DNA from: Mesotoga sp. UBA6090
GTDB lineage: Bacteria; Thermotogota; Thermotogae; Petrotogales; Kosmotogaceae
NCBI RefSeq assembly: GCF_002435945.1
Contig: NZ_DIXC01000052.1
Coordinates: forward strand, 43,413-107,412
DNA length: 64,000 nucleotides
Reading direction: 5' to 3'
A program made the position numbers and the translations under genes. A model generated the notes under the pieces. The model did no database searches and had not been told where the DNA came from. It was given only the letters and a program-made list of their open reading frames with translations. This document shows positions 49,984 to 58,892 of the stretch, piece by piece (within the stretch, counting starts at the first letter, position 1; each line of letters begins with the position of its first letter).

Positions 49984-51270
49984 TTGATAAAGAACTTTAT
50001 TCTCGATACCAACGTTCTTGTTCATGATCCTTATTGTTTCGAAAATTTCGAAGACAACAACATCATCATCCCTTTTCCCGTTCTTGAGGAAATAGATAAA
50101 CTGAAGAAGAACTCCGGATCCGTTGGCCAGAATGCCAGGAAAGTAAATAGATTTCTTGATTCCCTTAGATCAAAAGGCAGGCTTACAGAAGGAGTAAGGC
50201 TAGAGTCTGGCGGTACGCTTCGAATTGCGGTATTTGATGAATTCAAGAGCAAGCTCCCGCCGTTTGCTGCAAGCAATTACAAAGACAACGCCATCCTGCT
50301 GTATATGATGGAGCTCTGTCTCGTGGACAAACTGCCTGTCATTCTGGTCAGCAAAGACATAAACATGCGTGTGAAGGCCGATATTATGGGACTGAAAGCC
50401 GAAGACTATCTACATGACAAGGTGGAGATAGACGATAAGCTGTCGGGAATAAACATCATAGACAATCCTTCTCTCAGGGATAAGTTCATCGACAGGGACG
50501 AACTATCGGCAGACGAACTTCCCGAGCCTGTCGGAGCAAATGAATTCGTGGATTTTGGCAGAGAGATCTTTGGAAGGGTGTCTCCCGACGGTGAGAGGAT
50601 TGTTCCGCTGGAAATTACTATGGAAACAAGCAGTTGGGGGATAATGCCCCGGAACAACGAACAGATGATGGCAATGGAGCTGTTGCTTGACGACGACGTG
50701 AGAGTAGTCTTCATACCCGGGATGGCTGGAACGGGCAAGACGCTGATCTCCCTTGCCTGCGGATTGAGAAAGGTTGTTGACGAGAAAAAGTATGAAAGGC
50801 TTATGGTTGCCAGGCCGATCATCCCTATGGGACAGGATATAGGCTATCTTCCCGGCTCCATGGAAGAGAAGATAAATCCATGGATGACCCCAATATACGA
50901 CAACCTCTATTTGTTGTTCAGCAACCGCCACATGGATCTGAATGCGTTCATGAAGAAGGGAGAGCAACTTCAGGTAGAGGTTCTAAGCTATATCAGGGGA
51001 AGATCCATACCGAACCAGTATTTCATAATCGACGAGGCTCAGAACCTCTCGCCCCATGAGATCAAGACGATAATTACCAGAGTGGGGGAAAACACTAAGA
51101 TAGTTGTGATAGGAGACCCATATCAGATTGACAATTCCTACCTCGACGCATACAGTAATGGACTGACATATGCTGCTTCGAGGTTGACAAACAAATCACT
51201 GGCAGGCCATATAACCCTAACTAAGGGTGAGCGTTCGGAACTTGCCAGCTTAGCGGCCGAACTGCTATGA
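49984..51270 (+). CDS. PIN-PhoH2-type ATPase
   Basis: A 428-residue fusion of an N-terminal PIN ribonuclease domain (about 1-140: FILDTNVLVHDP and PFPVLEEIDKLKK) and a C-terminal PhoH helicase-like ATPase with Walker A GMAGTGKTLISLACGL, Walker B YFIIDEAQNLSP and IVVIGDPYQID. PhoH2 proteins act as RNA helicase-nucleases in some bacteria. The TTG at 49984 is just two bases after the exonuclease stop and behind GGAGGGGTTAG; an in-frame GTG at 49969 lies in that site. Confidence 0.87.
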   Translation: MIKNFILDTNVLVHDPYCFENFEDNNIIIPFPVLEEIDKLKKNSGSVGQNARKVNRFLDSLRSKGRLTEGVRLESGGTLRIAVFDEFKSKLPPFAASNYKDNAILLYMMELCLVDKLPVILVSKDINMRVKADIMGLKAEDYLHDKVEIDDKLSGINIIDNPSLRDKFIDRDELSADELPEPVGANEFVDFGREIFGRVSPDGERIVPLEITMETSSWGIMPRNNEQMMAMELLLDDDVRVVFIPGMAGTGKTLISLACGLRKVVDEKKYERLMVARPIIPMGQDIGYLPGSMEEKINPWMTPIYDNLYLLFSNRHMDLNAFMKKGEQLQVEVLSYIRGRSIPNQYFIIDEAQNLSPHEIKTIITRVGENTKIVVIGDPYQIDNSYLDAYSNGLTYAASRLTNKSLAGHITLTKGERSELASLAAELL

Positions 51271-51279
51271 GGTCCACAT

Positions 51280-51522
51280 ATGAATAGAGTTGCGGAGTAC
51301 GATCTCTTTGTCAAGATAAGGCCGGAAGACATTCATGTGCTCTGCTACATTGCCGAAGCTGAAGACAATCTTATGAACATCAGGCATGTCACAGATGAGG
51401 ACCTTCTGAAAATAATTGTCCCCGCAGATCTGCTGGATGAAGTGAAGAGCTTTCTAAAGAGCATAAAAAACCGTATCGATCTGGAAGTGGTGGAGATTCG
51501 TGCGAATCCTGGACATACTTGA
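51280..51522 (+). CDS. DUF4911 protein
   Basis: An 80-residue protein with the DUF4911 look: YDLFVKIRPEDIHVLCYIAEAEDNLMNIR then LLKIIVPADLLDEVKSFLKSI in two short pieces. The function is unknown. It overlaps the YqeG gene by 23 bases in another frame and lies nine bases after the PhoH gene, so it belongs to this operon. ATG is behind GAGGTCCACAT. Confidence 0.75.
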   Translation: MNRVAEYDLFVKIRPEDIHVLCYIAEAEDNLMNIRHVTDEDLLKIIVPADLLDEVKSFLKSIKNRIDLEVVEIRANPGHT

Positions 51523-52552
51523 TAACGCAGTACCAAACGACAAGGCGGAAAATGTCAGAGAGGTGGACTATGAGAGACTCCAGAAGCTCGGGTATAATAC
51601 GATTCTCTTTGATTACGACAATACCATTGCAGTCTGGAGAGAGCCCTTCGATATGCGGAACAAACCCGTAATCGATAACCTGATCTCTTCCGGTATGAAG
51701 GTCGGCGTTGTAACGAACGGTCCTCAGTCTAGAGTGAAGAACCTAAGGGACCTTTTTGGAGAAGAACTTAGAGTTTATCACTCCATGAGAAAGCCCGGTA
51801 CCAAAGAACTTCGGAAGGTCCTGAGCGACATGAAATCCAGGCCAGAGAAGACGGTCATAATAGGAGACCTTTTCTTCACAGATATTATTGCCGGAAATAG
51901 AATGGGAATGTATTCGATCCTGGTGGCGCCACTGGTCGATATCAGCCAGAAGTGGTATAAAAGGCTATTAGGGAAGATTACAATTGCAGCTCATTCTGTC
52001 TTTTTCTTCACAATTGGCTGGATCTTCAGAACGGGAAGGTTGGCCACACCTCATATGTTTTCTGCGGGCGCTATGGATATTGACTTTGATGCGTTGAAGG
52101 AATCAGGCTATAGACTTGTAATCTTTGATTTCGACAATACTCTTGAGCCCTGGGGAGCAAGTTCGATTTCAAAAGAGAAGCGGTTGCTTCTTAATAGAGT
52201 GGAGAGGTTAGGTATGGAGGTCGTTTTGATCTCAAATGGAAAGGCTGGTAGGCTAAGCAAGATCGATGATGAGCTGGATTCGATAAGAGTGATCAGTCGA
52301 GCTAGAAAACCTCTGACATTCAAGGTCAAACGTGCGCTTAGAGACTTTGATGTGCCATCGTACAAGACAGTAGTGGTTGGAGACCAGCTGTTCACAGATA
52401 TTATCATGGGCAATCTTCTCGGGGCATATACAATAAAGGTCGAACCTATTTCGGAAAGAGAATTCTTCTGGACAAAGCTTGTAAGAAGAGTGGAAGGTCT
52501 TCTCCTAAGCAAAATGAGGAAGCATCCAGAGGTGGAGGCACTTGACAAATGA
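51500..52552 (+). CDS. Duplicated YqeG-family HAD (subfamily IIIA) phosphatase
   Basis: A 350-residue protein with two tandem YqeG-like HAD modules. Module 1 (about 30-165) has LFDYDNTIAVW, GVVTNGPQSR, and MRKPGTKELRKVL with IIGDLFFTDIIAGNRMGMY; module 2 (about 200-345) has IFDFDNTLEPW, VLISNGKAGR, and ARKPLTFKVKRAL with VVGDQLFTDIIMGNLLGAY. The DxD nucleophile pair is intact in both. A linker with a hydrophobic segment (SVFFFTIGWIFR) separates them. YqeG is adjacent to YqeH in many bacteria, as here, linking it to ribosome assembly. GTG start; overlaps the DUF4911 gene. Confidence 0.85.
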   Translation: MRILDILDNAVPNDKAENVREVDYERLQKLGYNTILFDYDNTIAVWREPFDMRNKPVIDNLISSGMKVGVVTNGPQSRVKNLRDLFGEELRVYHSMRKPGTKELRKVLSDMKSRPEKTVIIGDLFFTDIIAGNRMGMYSILVAPLVDISQKWYKRLLGKITIAAHSVFFFTIGWIFRTGRLATPHMFSAGAMDIDFDALKESGYRLVIFDFDNTLEPWGASSISKEKRLLLNRVERLGMEVVLISNGKAGRLSKIDDELDSIRVISRARKPLTFKVKRALRDFDVPSYKTVVVGDQLFTDIIMGNLLGAYTIKVEPISEREFFWTKLVRRVEGLLLSKMRKHPEVEALDK

Positions 52553-53649
52553 AATGTAGCGGGTGTGGTGTTGAGCTGCAGCATGAGGACCCGGCCGGTT
52601 TGGGATACATATCCGAGTCGGTGATGGAATCAAGGCTCCTTTCAGGAAAGGAGATCCTGTGTCGAAGATGCTTTCTCATGAAGCATTATAGTTCGCTGCC
52701 AGAGGGTAATATGGTTGCTCATTCGCTTGATAATATGAAGGAGTATCTCCGTCTCGCCCATGATGTAATCTATGTAATTGATATTTCAGACTTCGACGGA
52801 ACTTTCAGGAGGGATATAGCGGACCTCCTGAAAGATCATTCTGTTCACTACATTCTGAACAAGATCGATCTACTTCCCAGAGAGGTTAAGGTGAATGAAA
52901 TGAGAGACTGGGCCTCGGGCATTCTCAAGGCACCGGTGAGCAGAGTAAGGCCTGTCTCGGTTTTGGGGCAATATGGACTGAAATCGCTTTTCGCCTATCT
53001 GAAATCCAGTGCGAGTGAGTACGTTTCGGTAGGAGTTACCAACGTTGGGAAGTCCTCACTTCTGAACGGCTTGACGCGTTCCGAAGAGATAACTGTCAGT
53101 CGTTTTCCCGGAACAACTGTAGAGGTGACTTCGAGGACACTGTACAACTCTTCGGTTACCATTTACGATACTCCGGGAATCTTCACGGAAGACAGATTGA
53201 CCGACCTTTTGAGCGTTGAAGACCAGAGCAGATTTCTTCCCCGCAAGAAGCTGGTCAGGTCGACCTTTCAATTCCACGAAACCCGAACCGTTTTTCTGAG
53301 TGGATTTGTGCGAATAGATGCGAAGAATGAGACCGATCCCGTAGGGATATTCCATACCTTTGTTCCGGAAAGTGTTTCAGTCCATGAGACTAACTCGAAT
53401 ACTGGGGTCGAGGAATGGGATAGATGGTTTGGAGGAATTTTGAAACCTCCTTTTTCTAGTTCTGCTAGGAGTGAGTATAAGTGGAAAAGAGAGAAATTCA
53501 GACTGAGAACCGGTCAGGAGCTTCACATTTGCGGCCTTGGCTGGATAAACGTCGCTAAAGGTCCAATAACACTTGTTCTTACTACTCTGGAAAGTGTAAC
53601 TCTGAAAGTTAGAAAGGGACTTGTCGGTCCGAAAAAATTCAAGAAGTGA
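52549..53649 (+). CDS. yqeH: YqeH-like circularly permuted GTPase
   Basis: A 366-residue GTPase with an N-terminal zinc ribbon (CSGCGVELQ and CRRCFLMKHY) and motifs in the permuted order: G4 LNKIDLL, then G1 GVTNVGKSSLLNGL, then G2 SRFPGTTVEV and G3 IYDTPGIF. This order (G4-G1-G3) is diagnostic of the YqeH/YlqF circularly permuted family that acts in 30S/ribosome maturation. ATG overlaps the duplicated YqeG stop by four bases. Confidence 0.9.
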   Translation: MKCSGCGVELQHEDPAGLGYISESVMESRLLSGKEILCRRCFLMKHYSSLPEGNMVAHSLDNMKEYLRLAHDVIYVIDISDFDGTFRRDIADLLKDHSVHYILNKIDLLPREVKVNEMRDWASGILKAPVSRVRPVSVLGQYGLKSLFAYLKSSASEYVSVGVTNVGKSSLLNGLTRSEEITVSRFPGTTVEVTSRTLYNSSVTIYDTPGIFTEDRLTDLLSVEDQSRFLPRKKLVRSTFQFHETRTVFLSGFVRIDAKNETDPVGIFHTFVPESVSVHETNSNTGVEEWDRWFGGILKPPFSSSARSEYKWKREKFRLRTGQELHICGLGWINVAKGPITLVLTTLESVTLKVRKGLVGPKKFKK

Positions 53650-53670
53650 AGATAACTGGAGGTGTATTTT

Positions 53671-54264
53671 GTGAAACTGAAGCAACCGGCAATTAAGGCA
53701 GGCGTTTCAAATCGCCATCTTCATTTGAGTGCGGAAGACATCGAGAGACTCTTCGGCAAGGGTCATGAACTAACTCCTATAAAAGATCTCGGTCAACCCG
53801 GGCAGTACGCCTGTGATGAAAAGGTGATTCTTGTCGGTCCAAAGGGGGCAATTACGGGAGTAAGGGTACTGGGTCCTGCGAGAAAGGCCACTCAGATAGA
53901 GGTATCGAGAACCGACGCTTTTTCCCTGGGAATAAAGCCACCCATAAAGGATTCCGGTGACCACGCGGGTACTCCCGGCCTAACGATTGTCGGTCCTAAA
54001 GGAACTGTCGTTCTTGATTCCGGAGTGATGCTTGCCAAGAGGCATATTCACATGACACCCGAGGACGCCATGGTATATGGTGTGGAGGACAAGGAGATAG
54101 TAATGGTCTATGCCGAGGGCGCCGGAACGCGAAGAGTGATCTTCGACGACGTTCTGGTTAGAGTGCACTCAAGTTACGCTCTAGAATTCCATGTCGATGT
54201 GGATGAAGCAAATGCTGCAATACTGAACAACAACGATCCAGTGTTCATTATCGAGGAGTTGTAG
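53671..54264 (+). CDS. pduL: Phosphate propanoyltransferase (PduL-type phosphotransacylase)
   Basis: A 197-residue PduL-fold enzyme transferring an acyl group between CoA and phosphate. It has two barrels with conserved histidines: AGVSNRHLHLSAEDIERLFG near the start and MLAKRHIHMTPEDAMVYGV near 120-138, plus RVLGPARKATQIEVSRTDA. There are no microcompartment shell genes here, so it probably acts as a free cytoplasmic phosphotransacetylase for acetate production, as in some anaerobes. GTG at 53671 follows GGAGGTGTATTTT; the start in that site is rejected. Confidence 0.88.
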   Translation: MKLKQPAIKAGVSNRHLHLSAEDIERLFGKGHELTPIKDLGQPGQYACDEKVILVGPKGAITGVRVLGPARKATQIEVSRTDAFSLGIKPPIKDSGDHAGTPGLTIVGPKGTVVLDSGVMLAKRHIHMTPEDAMVYGVEDKEIVMVYAEGAGTRRVIFDDVLVRVHSSYALEFHVDVDEANAAILNNNDPVFIIEEL

Positions 54265-55058
54265 TGGTCTATCTGGGGACGAGCGGCTACTCATTTCCAG
54301 ACTGGGTGGGGACGGCATACCCTTCAGGGATCAGCTCTTCCCAGATGCTCAGATATTACCATTCAGTATGGAGATTCAGCTCCGTTGAACTGAATTTCAC
54401 ATATTATCGAATGCCATCTATCAAGACAATCACAGGCATCCTCAGGAAGATACCCGGAGAGATGACATTTGCAGTTAAGGCACCGGGACAGGCGACGCAT
54501 GATCTATGGAAGGGAAATTCCGGAGAGTTGAGGAAAGTATCCGGTGAATTCTATCAGGCACTTCAACCCATGCGGGAAGAGGGCAGGCTGGGGCCGGTAC
54601 TCTTCCAGTTCCCGTGGTCGTTCAAATTCAATGAGAGAAACAGGGAGTATATTGAAGAGATCGCTGCATCTTTCGACCCGAATAGTAATCTCCTGGCCTT
54701 CGAGTTCAGACACGATAGCTGGGCAAACGAAGCTGCCTTTGAAGCGGTCGAGGAGGCGGGCGGAATACCTGTAACAGTTGACGAACCGACTATCGGGGGG
54801 TTGTTTCCATATATTCCCAGAGCAGGTCTTAGGGGTGCTTACTTCAGATTCCACGGAAGAAATCCCGACTGGTTCAACAGCAACGGAAGTGAAAGATACA
54901 ACTACGATTACTCGGAAGATGACTTGAGAAGTTTTGCCATCGATGTGCTAGAATTTCATAAACGAGATATACCTGTCTTTGTTTTTTTTAATAATTGCTA
55001 CATGGGAAGAGCAGTTCATAATGCTCTTCTTCTGAGAGACCTGTTAGGAGGTGCCTGA
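54264..55058 (+). CDS. DUF72 family protein
   Basis: A 264-residue TIM-barrel-like protein of DUF72 (YecE): YLGTSGYSFPDWVG at the start, SSVELNFTYYRMPS, FAVKAPGQATHD, VLFQFPWSFKFNERN, LAFEFRHDSW, and YFRFHGRNPDW. Members are metal-linked but without established function. GTG start directly overlaps the pduL stop. It is followed by a small hypothetical gene. Confidence 0.85.
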   Translation: MVYLGTSGYSFPDWVGTAYPSGISSSQMLRYYHSVWRFSSVELNFTYYRMPSIKTITGILRKIPGEMTFAVKAPGQATHDLWKGNSGELRKVSGEFYQALQPMREEGRLGPVLFQFPWSFKFNERNREYIEEIAASFDPNSNLLAFEFRHDSWANEAAFEAVEEAGGIPVTVDEPTIGGLFPYIPRAGLRGAYFRFHGRNPDWFNSNGSERYNYDYSEDDLRSFAIDVLEFHKRDIPVFVFFNNCYMGRAVHNALLLRDLLGGA

Positions 55059-55065
55059 ATAAACA

Positions 55066-55395
55066 ATGACTTTTCCTGATTACATAAATGTGGTTCTGAG
55101 GATGATAGCCGAGGGAAATGAGAGTCATGAGATCTACGAACAGCTGCATAAGCTTGGATTGAGAGAAGTAGAGATTACTGAAGTATACAACGCGGTGATC
55201 GGAATGATCACATCCGGTTCGGAATCGACGGAGATTATTATCGACGGCGATTACAACCCAAGAAAAAGAGTTTTTCTCGAAGAAGAACTCAAGGCGATCA
55301 TGACCGTTCCCGGTCTTTACAAATCGCTTCTTTGGGGCGACATTTCTCCTGGAGACTTTGAAAGGACTCTCTCTGATTTCTCAGCCAATAACTAG
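55066..55395 (+). CDS. Hypothetical protein, 109 residues
   Basis: No family recognised. It is mostly helical, with INVVLRMIAEGNESHEIYEQ and VYNAVIGMITSGSESTEIII resembling each other (a possible internal duplication), and an acidic end. ATG at 55066 lies eight bases after the DUF72 stop, in the same operon, with a weak site (GGAGGTGCC) at 55046. The terminator immediately after its stop supports it being the last real gene of this operon. Confidence 0.65.
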   Translation: MTFPDYINVVLRMIAEGNESHEIYEQLHKLGLREVEITEVYNAVIGMITSGSESTEIIIDGDYNPRKRVFLEEELKAIMTVPGLYKSLLWGDISPGDFERTLSDFSANN

Positions 55396-55400
55396 AAAAA

Positions 55401-55426
55401 ACCCGCCTTCGAGGCGGGTTTTTTTA
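55401..55426. terminator. Bidirectional terminator between convergent operons
   Basis: ACCCGCCT (55401-55408) pairs with AGGCGGGT (55412-55419) across a 3-base loop. A run of A lies to its left and a run of T to its right, so it can stop transcription in both directions. It separates the pduL operon from glgP. Confidence 0.93.
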
Positions 55427-57991
55427 TACGATCCATTTTGCAATGGGTATGAAGTATCTGTCAGGCAGTTTTTGGGGATTTGGGATCACTCTGACGGTGT
55501 ATGCCAGATTACCCTCTTCGGATACGACGAATTTCCCGCCGTACACGTATTCGCCATGGACGTCTTCTTTCACCAGCTTCATTGGATAAAGACTGAAGCT
55601 GTCCATCTCGCCTTCGTCATTCATCTTTGCCACAAAAATCTCAGCTTGAACCTCCGATGGATCCAGAGTTCCAAGATAGATATTTGCCGAGAGGGCGATC
55701 TCCTGCCCGACCTTTACCGATTTGGCAGAAGACTCGGCCTGCACATTCGGCTTTATTCTTATGGCGTTCCAGCTGGCACTGAACTTGTCTTTCCAGACGG
55801 CAACGCTCTTAGCAAGTTTGTAACCGTCTCTCTCGGCCTCTACAGACAGGTCGGCGGCCGGGAAATAAAGGTCGGTGGCATACTCTGCAACCATCCTGTG
55901 AGTATTGAACTTGCTCCCGATTTCCTTGATGGAGCTCTTCATTTTCTTTGCCCAATCCCTCGCTATTCCTTCTTCATCTCTCGAGTAGTATAGAGGGATT
56001 ATCTCCTTCTCAAGTGCGCTGTAAATCGACACAGAGTCTATCCTGTCCTGAAGCTCTTGGTCTCTGTAGTCTCTGTTATCGCCGATCGCCCAGCCGTTTT
56101 CACCGTTGAAACCTTCCACCCACCAGCCATCGAGGACGCTGAAATTCAGAACTCCATTCATTCCGGCTTTTTCACCGCTCGTTCCGCTTGCTTCGTGGGG
56201 TCTTCTGGGTGTATTGAGCCAGATATCCACACCGGTTACCAAATGTCGAGCGATATTCATGTCGTAATTCTCGACAATAATCACCCGGCTTTTGAATTCC
56301 GGTGTTCTGGAGATCTCATACAACTTCCTAATCAGCTCTTTTCCAGGATCGTCTGCCGGATGGGCCTTTCCTGCGAAAACAAATTGAACCGGTCTTTCGG
56401 AGTTCGCGATTATCGACTTCAGTCTGTTGATGTCTTTGAAGATCAGCGTTGCTCGCTTATATGTAGCAAATCTCCGTGCAAATCCAATAGTGAGAACATC
56501 TTCAGGCAGGGCTTCCTCGACCTCCAGAAGGTCTTCTATGGTCTCGCCCAGTCTCATCCGCTGTCTCTTCAACCTTCCCTGCAAAAAGCCTCTTGCTCTG
56601 GATTTCAGTGACATGTGTAGCTCCCAGATCTCGCTCTCCGGTATCTTATCGACCCCTTCCCAGATCCCTGGATCATAGACTCTCTCATGCCAGTCCTCGG
56701 GAAGGTACTTGTCCAGCAACTCGACCAGGTTTGGATTCAGCCAAGTCCAGATGTGAACTCCGTTTGTCACATGAGTTATCGGAACCTCTACCGCGGGTAG
56801 ATCCGGGTAAATGTGATTCCAAAGATTTCTGCTGACTCTTCCATGAAGCTTGCTTACTCCATTAGCAAGGGCAGAAAGCCTGAGCGCAAGGACCGTCATG
56901 CTGAAGTGCTGCTCGCCACTCTGAAGTTTCTCGATGCCGAGGTTCAAGAATTCATCCCTATCGGCGTGCATCTTACTCCAGAAATCGCGGAAGTACTTGT
57001 CAATCATGTCAAGGGTAAACGTATCATTACCGGCAGGCACCGGTGTATGTGTTGTGAAGACATTGCCAGATTTTACAATCATCGATGCGGTCGAAAACTC
57101 TATCGAGTTTTTCTGGACCAGTTCTCGAATTCTCTCGAGGGACAAGAAGGCCGCATGCCCTTCATTCATATGCCATACATTTGGCGAGTAGCCCAGCATT
57201 CTGAGGGCTCTCACTCCGCCGATGCCGAGAAGAATCTCCTGCTGTATCCTGGTTTCACGATCGCCTCCATAGAGCGTGCCGGTGATCTTTCTGTCTTCGG
57301 GTTCATTTTGAGGAATGTCTGTGTCCAATAGATAAAGAGATGTCCTGCCAATTTCGGCCTTCCAGACCTTCGCCCATACCTTTCTCCCTGGAAAGTCTAT
57401 GTTAACGAAAACCTCATCTCCGGCTTTATCGAGCGCAGGAACTACGGGAAAATCCTCGAACTCATAGGAGTGATAAATGTTCTGCTGCCAACCCGACTCA
57501 TCTATTCTCTGTTCAAAGTATCCGTTCCTGTATAGAAGTCCTATGGCAACGAAATTGAGGCCCATGTCGCTGGCCGTTTTCAGGTGGTCTCCGGCCAGAA
57601 TGCCGAGGCCTCCAGAGTAGATTGGGAATGATTCATGTAAGCCATACTCCGCGCAGAAATAAGCAATGCACTGCTCTTTTCTCTCCGGGTGTTCTCTCTC
57701 CATCCACGTATCTTTTCCACCCATGTATTTATCGAATTCTTCTACGGTGTTCTCATACATCTTGATAAACGCTTTGTCTTCGGCCAGTTCATACAATCTA
57801 GTCTGGCGTACCCTGCGGAGAAGCCTTACGGGGCTCCGCTTTTCCTGATACCACATCTCGGGGTCCATGTGTTTGAACATCTGTTGAGCATGGTAGTTCC
57901 AGCTCCACCATAGGTTCTTTGACAGTTCTTCGAGTCTGCTTAGCTTTTCGGGCAATCTCGGAACCGCCATGACTCTTTCGAGGAAGTACAT
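55424..57991 (-). CDS. glgP: Alpha-glucan phosphorylase
   Basis: An 855-residue GT35 phosphorylase that releases glucose-1-phosphate from glycogen or maltodextrin. FCAEYGLHESFPIYSGGLGILAGDH in two overlapping pieces, VWHMNEGHAAFLSLERI, THVTNGVHIWTW and the PLP region TSGEKAGMNGVLNFSVLDG are those of the Thermotoga AgpA-like group, which lacks the allosteric N-terminal extension of eukaryotic enzymes. It opens with a long N-terminal block LSKNLWWSWNYHAQQMF. It is divergent from nothing close and ends at the shared terminator. Confidence 0.93.
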   Translation of the reverse strand: MYFLERVMAVPRLPEKLSRLEELSKNLWWSWNYHAQQMFKHMDPEMWYQEKRSPVRLLRRVRQTRLYELAEDKAFIKMYENTVEEFDKYMGGKDTWMEREHPERKEQCIAYFCAEYGLHESFPIYSGGLGILAGDHLKTASDMGLNFVAIGLLYRNGYFEQRIDESGWQQNIYHSYEFEDFPVVPALDKAGDEVFVNIDFPGRKVWAKVWKAEIGRTSLYLLDTDIPQNEPEDRKITGTLYGGDRETRIQQEILLGIGGVRALRMLGYSPNVWHMNEGHAAFLSLERIRELVQKNSIEFSTASMIVKSGNVFTTHTPVPAGNDTFTLDMIDKYFRDFWSKMHADRDEFLNLGIEKLQSGEQHFSMTVLALRLSALANGVSKLHGRVSRNLWNHIYPDLPAVEVPITHVTNGVHIWTWLNPNLVELLDKYLPEDWHERVYDPGIWEGVDKIPESEIWELHMSLKSRARGFLQGRLKRQRMRLGETIEDLLEVEEALPEDVLTIGFARRFATYKRATLIFKDINRLKSIIANSERPVQFVFAGKAHPADDPGKELIRKLYEISRTPEFKSRVIIVENYDMNIARHLVTGVDIWLNTPRRPHEASGTSGEKAGMNGVLNFSVLDGWWVEGFNGENGWAIGDNRDYRDQELQDRIDSVSIYSALEKEIIPLYYSRDEEGIARDWAKKMKSSIKEIGSKFNTHRMVAEYATDLYFPAADLSVEAERDGYKLAKSVAVWKDKFSASWNAIRIKPNVQAESSAKSVKVGQEIALSANIYLGTLDPSEVQAEIFVAKMNDEGEMDSFSLYPMKLVKEDVHGEYVYGGKFVVSEEGNLAYTVRVIPNPQKLPDRYFIPIAKWIV

Positions 57992-58100
57992 CAGTATAAC
58001 CTCCTATTTTGGCATCTGTGTCCAATTATACCCTTTCATACTCCACTATGCTTACTTATGATCCTCTCACTCGTCTTTGCTACCTTTTTTGCCCTTTCAC

Positions 58101-58123
58101 AAAAAAAGGGAGCTCAGCTCCCT
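58101..58123 (-). terminator. Intrinsic terminator for rpmE-S1 operon (minus strand)
   Basis: AGGGAG (58107-58112) and CTCCCT (58118-58123) form a stem with a short loop; on the minus strand it is followed by seven T (58107-58101). It lies about 30 bases after the S1 gene stop. Confidence 0.8.
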
Positions 58124-58151
58124 CTATTCTATTTCACGATACTTTCAATTT

Positions 58152-58520
58152 TTATGGTCTTTTACGGATACCTCTTTTCTTGTCGAGTCTTCTCTTAAAG
58201 GCGGAGATCTTTTCGCCGCTATCTCTCATGAACTTGGCCAGTTTCTTTTCGAAGTCTTGGCTTGACGGCCCTTCATCAGAGCCTTTGGTCTTCAGATCCT
58301 TGATCGACAGTTCCCATTTTCCGTCCTTTGTCGTCCCAAGAACCTTTGCTTCTACTTTCTGACCAACTTTGAGATAGTCTTCAATGTTCTTCACGTACTC
58401 TCTTGCCACTTTGGAAATATGAATGAACCCTTCCTCACCGCTTTCAAGATTTACGTACGCTCCGAATTTCTTGACAGAAGTTACATTTCCCTCAACAACG
58501 GTACCCACTTTCACACTCAC
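58152..58520 (-). CDS. S1 RNA-binding domain protein (YugI/GSP13-like)
   Basis: A 122-residue protein with a single S1 domain (VGTVVEGNVTSVKKFGAYVNL, EEGFIHISKV, DYLKVGQKVEAKVLG) and a Lys/Arg-rich tail. Similar small S1 proteins (YugI, GSP13) bind RNA and ribosomes under stress. I start at GTG 58520: an upstream in-frame TTG at 58535 lies in the ribosome binding site GGAGGTTAG. It is 50 bases downstream of rpmE on the same strand, suggesting an operon. Confidence 0.8.
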   Translation of the reverse strand: MSVKVGTVVEGNVTSVKKFGAYVNLESGEEGFIHISKVAREYVKNIEDYLKVGQKVEAKVLGTTKDGKWELSIKDLKTKGSDEGPSSQDFEKKLAKFMRDSGEKISAFKRRLDKKRGIRKRP

Positions 58521-58570
58521 ATGACTAACCTCCAATTGACTATATACTTGAGGGAGCGCAAAGCGCTAAC

Positions 58571-58780
58571 TCAGTAATTGTCTCCGTATTTGTTTCTGAA
58601 CTTCTGAACTCTTCCTTCAGTGTCGAGAATCATTGAAGATGCGTCTCCACGGAAGTAGGGATGGCAGCTGGAACAAAGGTCAACCTTTATGGTGTCCTTT
58701 GTAGAATAAAACTTATGTTCTGCGCCACAGGTACACTTTACAGTAATCAGCTTCATCTCGGGGTGCATATCTTTTTTCAT
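58571..58780 (-). CDS. rpmE: 50S ribosomal protein L31
   Basis: A 69-residue L31 of the zinc-containing type: MKKDMHPEMKLITVKCTCGAEH at the start in two pieces, CSSCHPYF near residues 36-43, and a basic end RVQKFRNKYGD. The CxC and CxxC cysteines bind zinc. ATG follows GAGGTGAAGCCCCG. It leads a short operon with the S1 gene. Confidence 0.92.
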   Translation of the reverse strand: MKKDMHPEMKLITVKCTCGAEHKFYSTKDTIKVDLCSSCHPYFRGDASSMILDTEGRVQKFRNKYGDNY

Positions 58781-58892
58781 CGGGGCTTCACCTCTTCATG
58801 TTGTAATTTGCACAAATCTCATTATATCATAGAGAGAAAAGCGTGTCAAAGACTTACTTGTGGCAAACGCTCGCATAGATAGGAGAATAGTG

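Noticed and set aside
53671..54264. A bacterial microcompartment locus suggested by pduL
   Set aside because: No shell protein or diol dehydratase genes are adjacent; PduL-type enzymes also occur as free phosphotransacylases.
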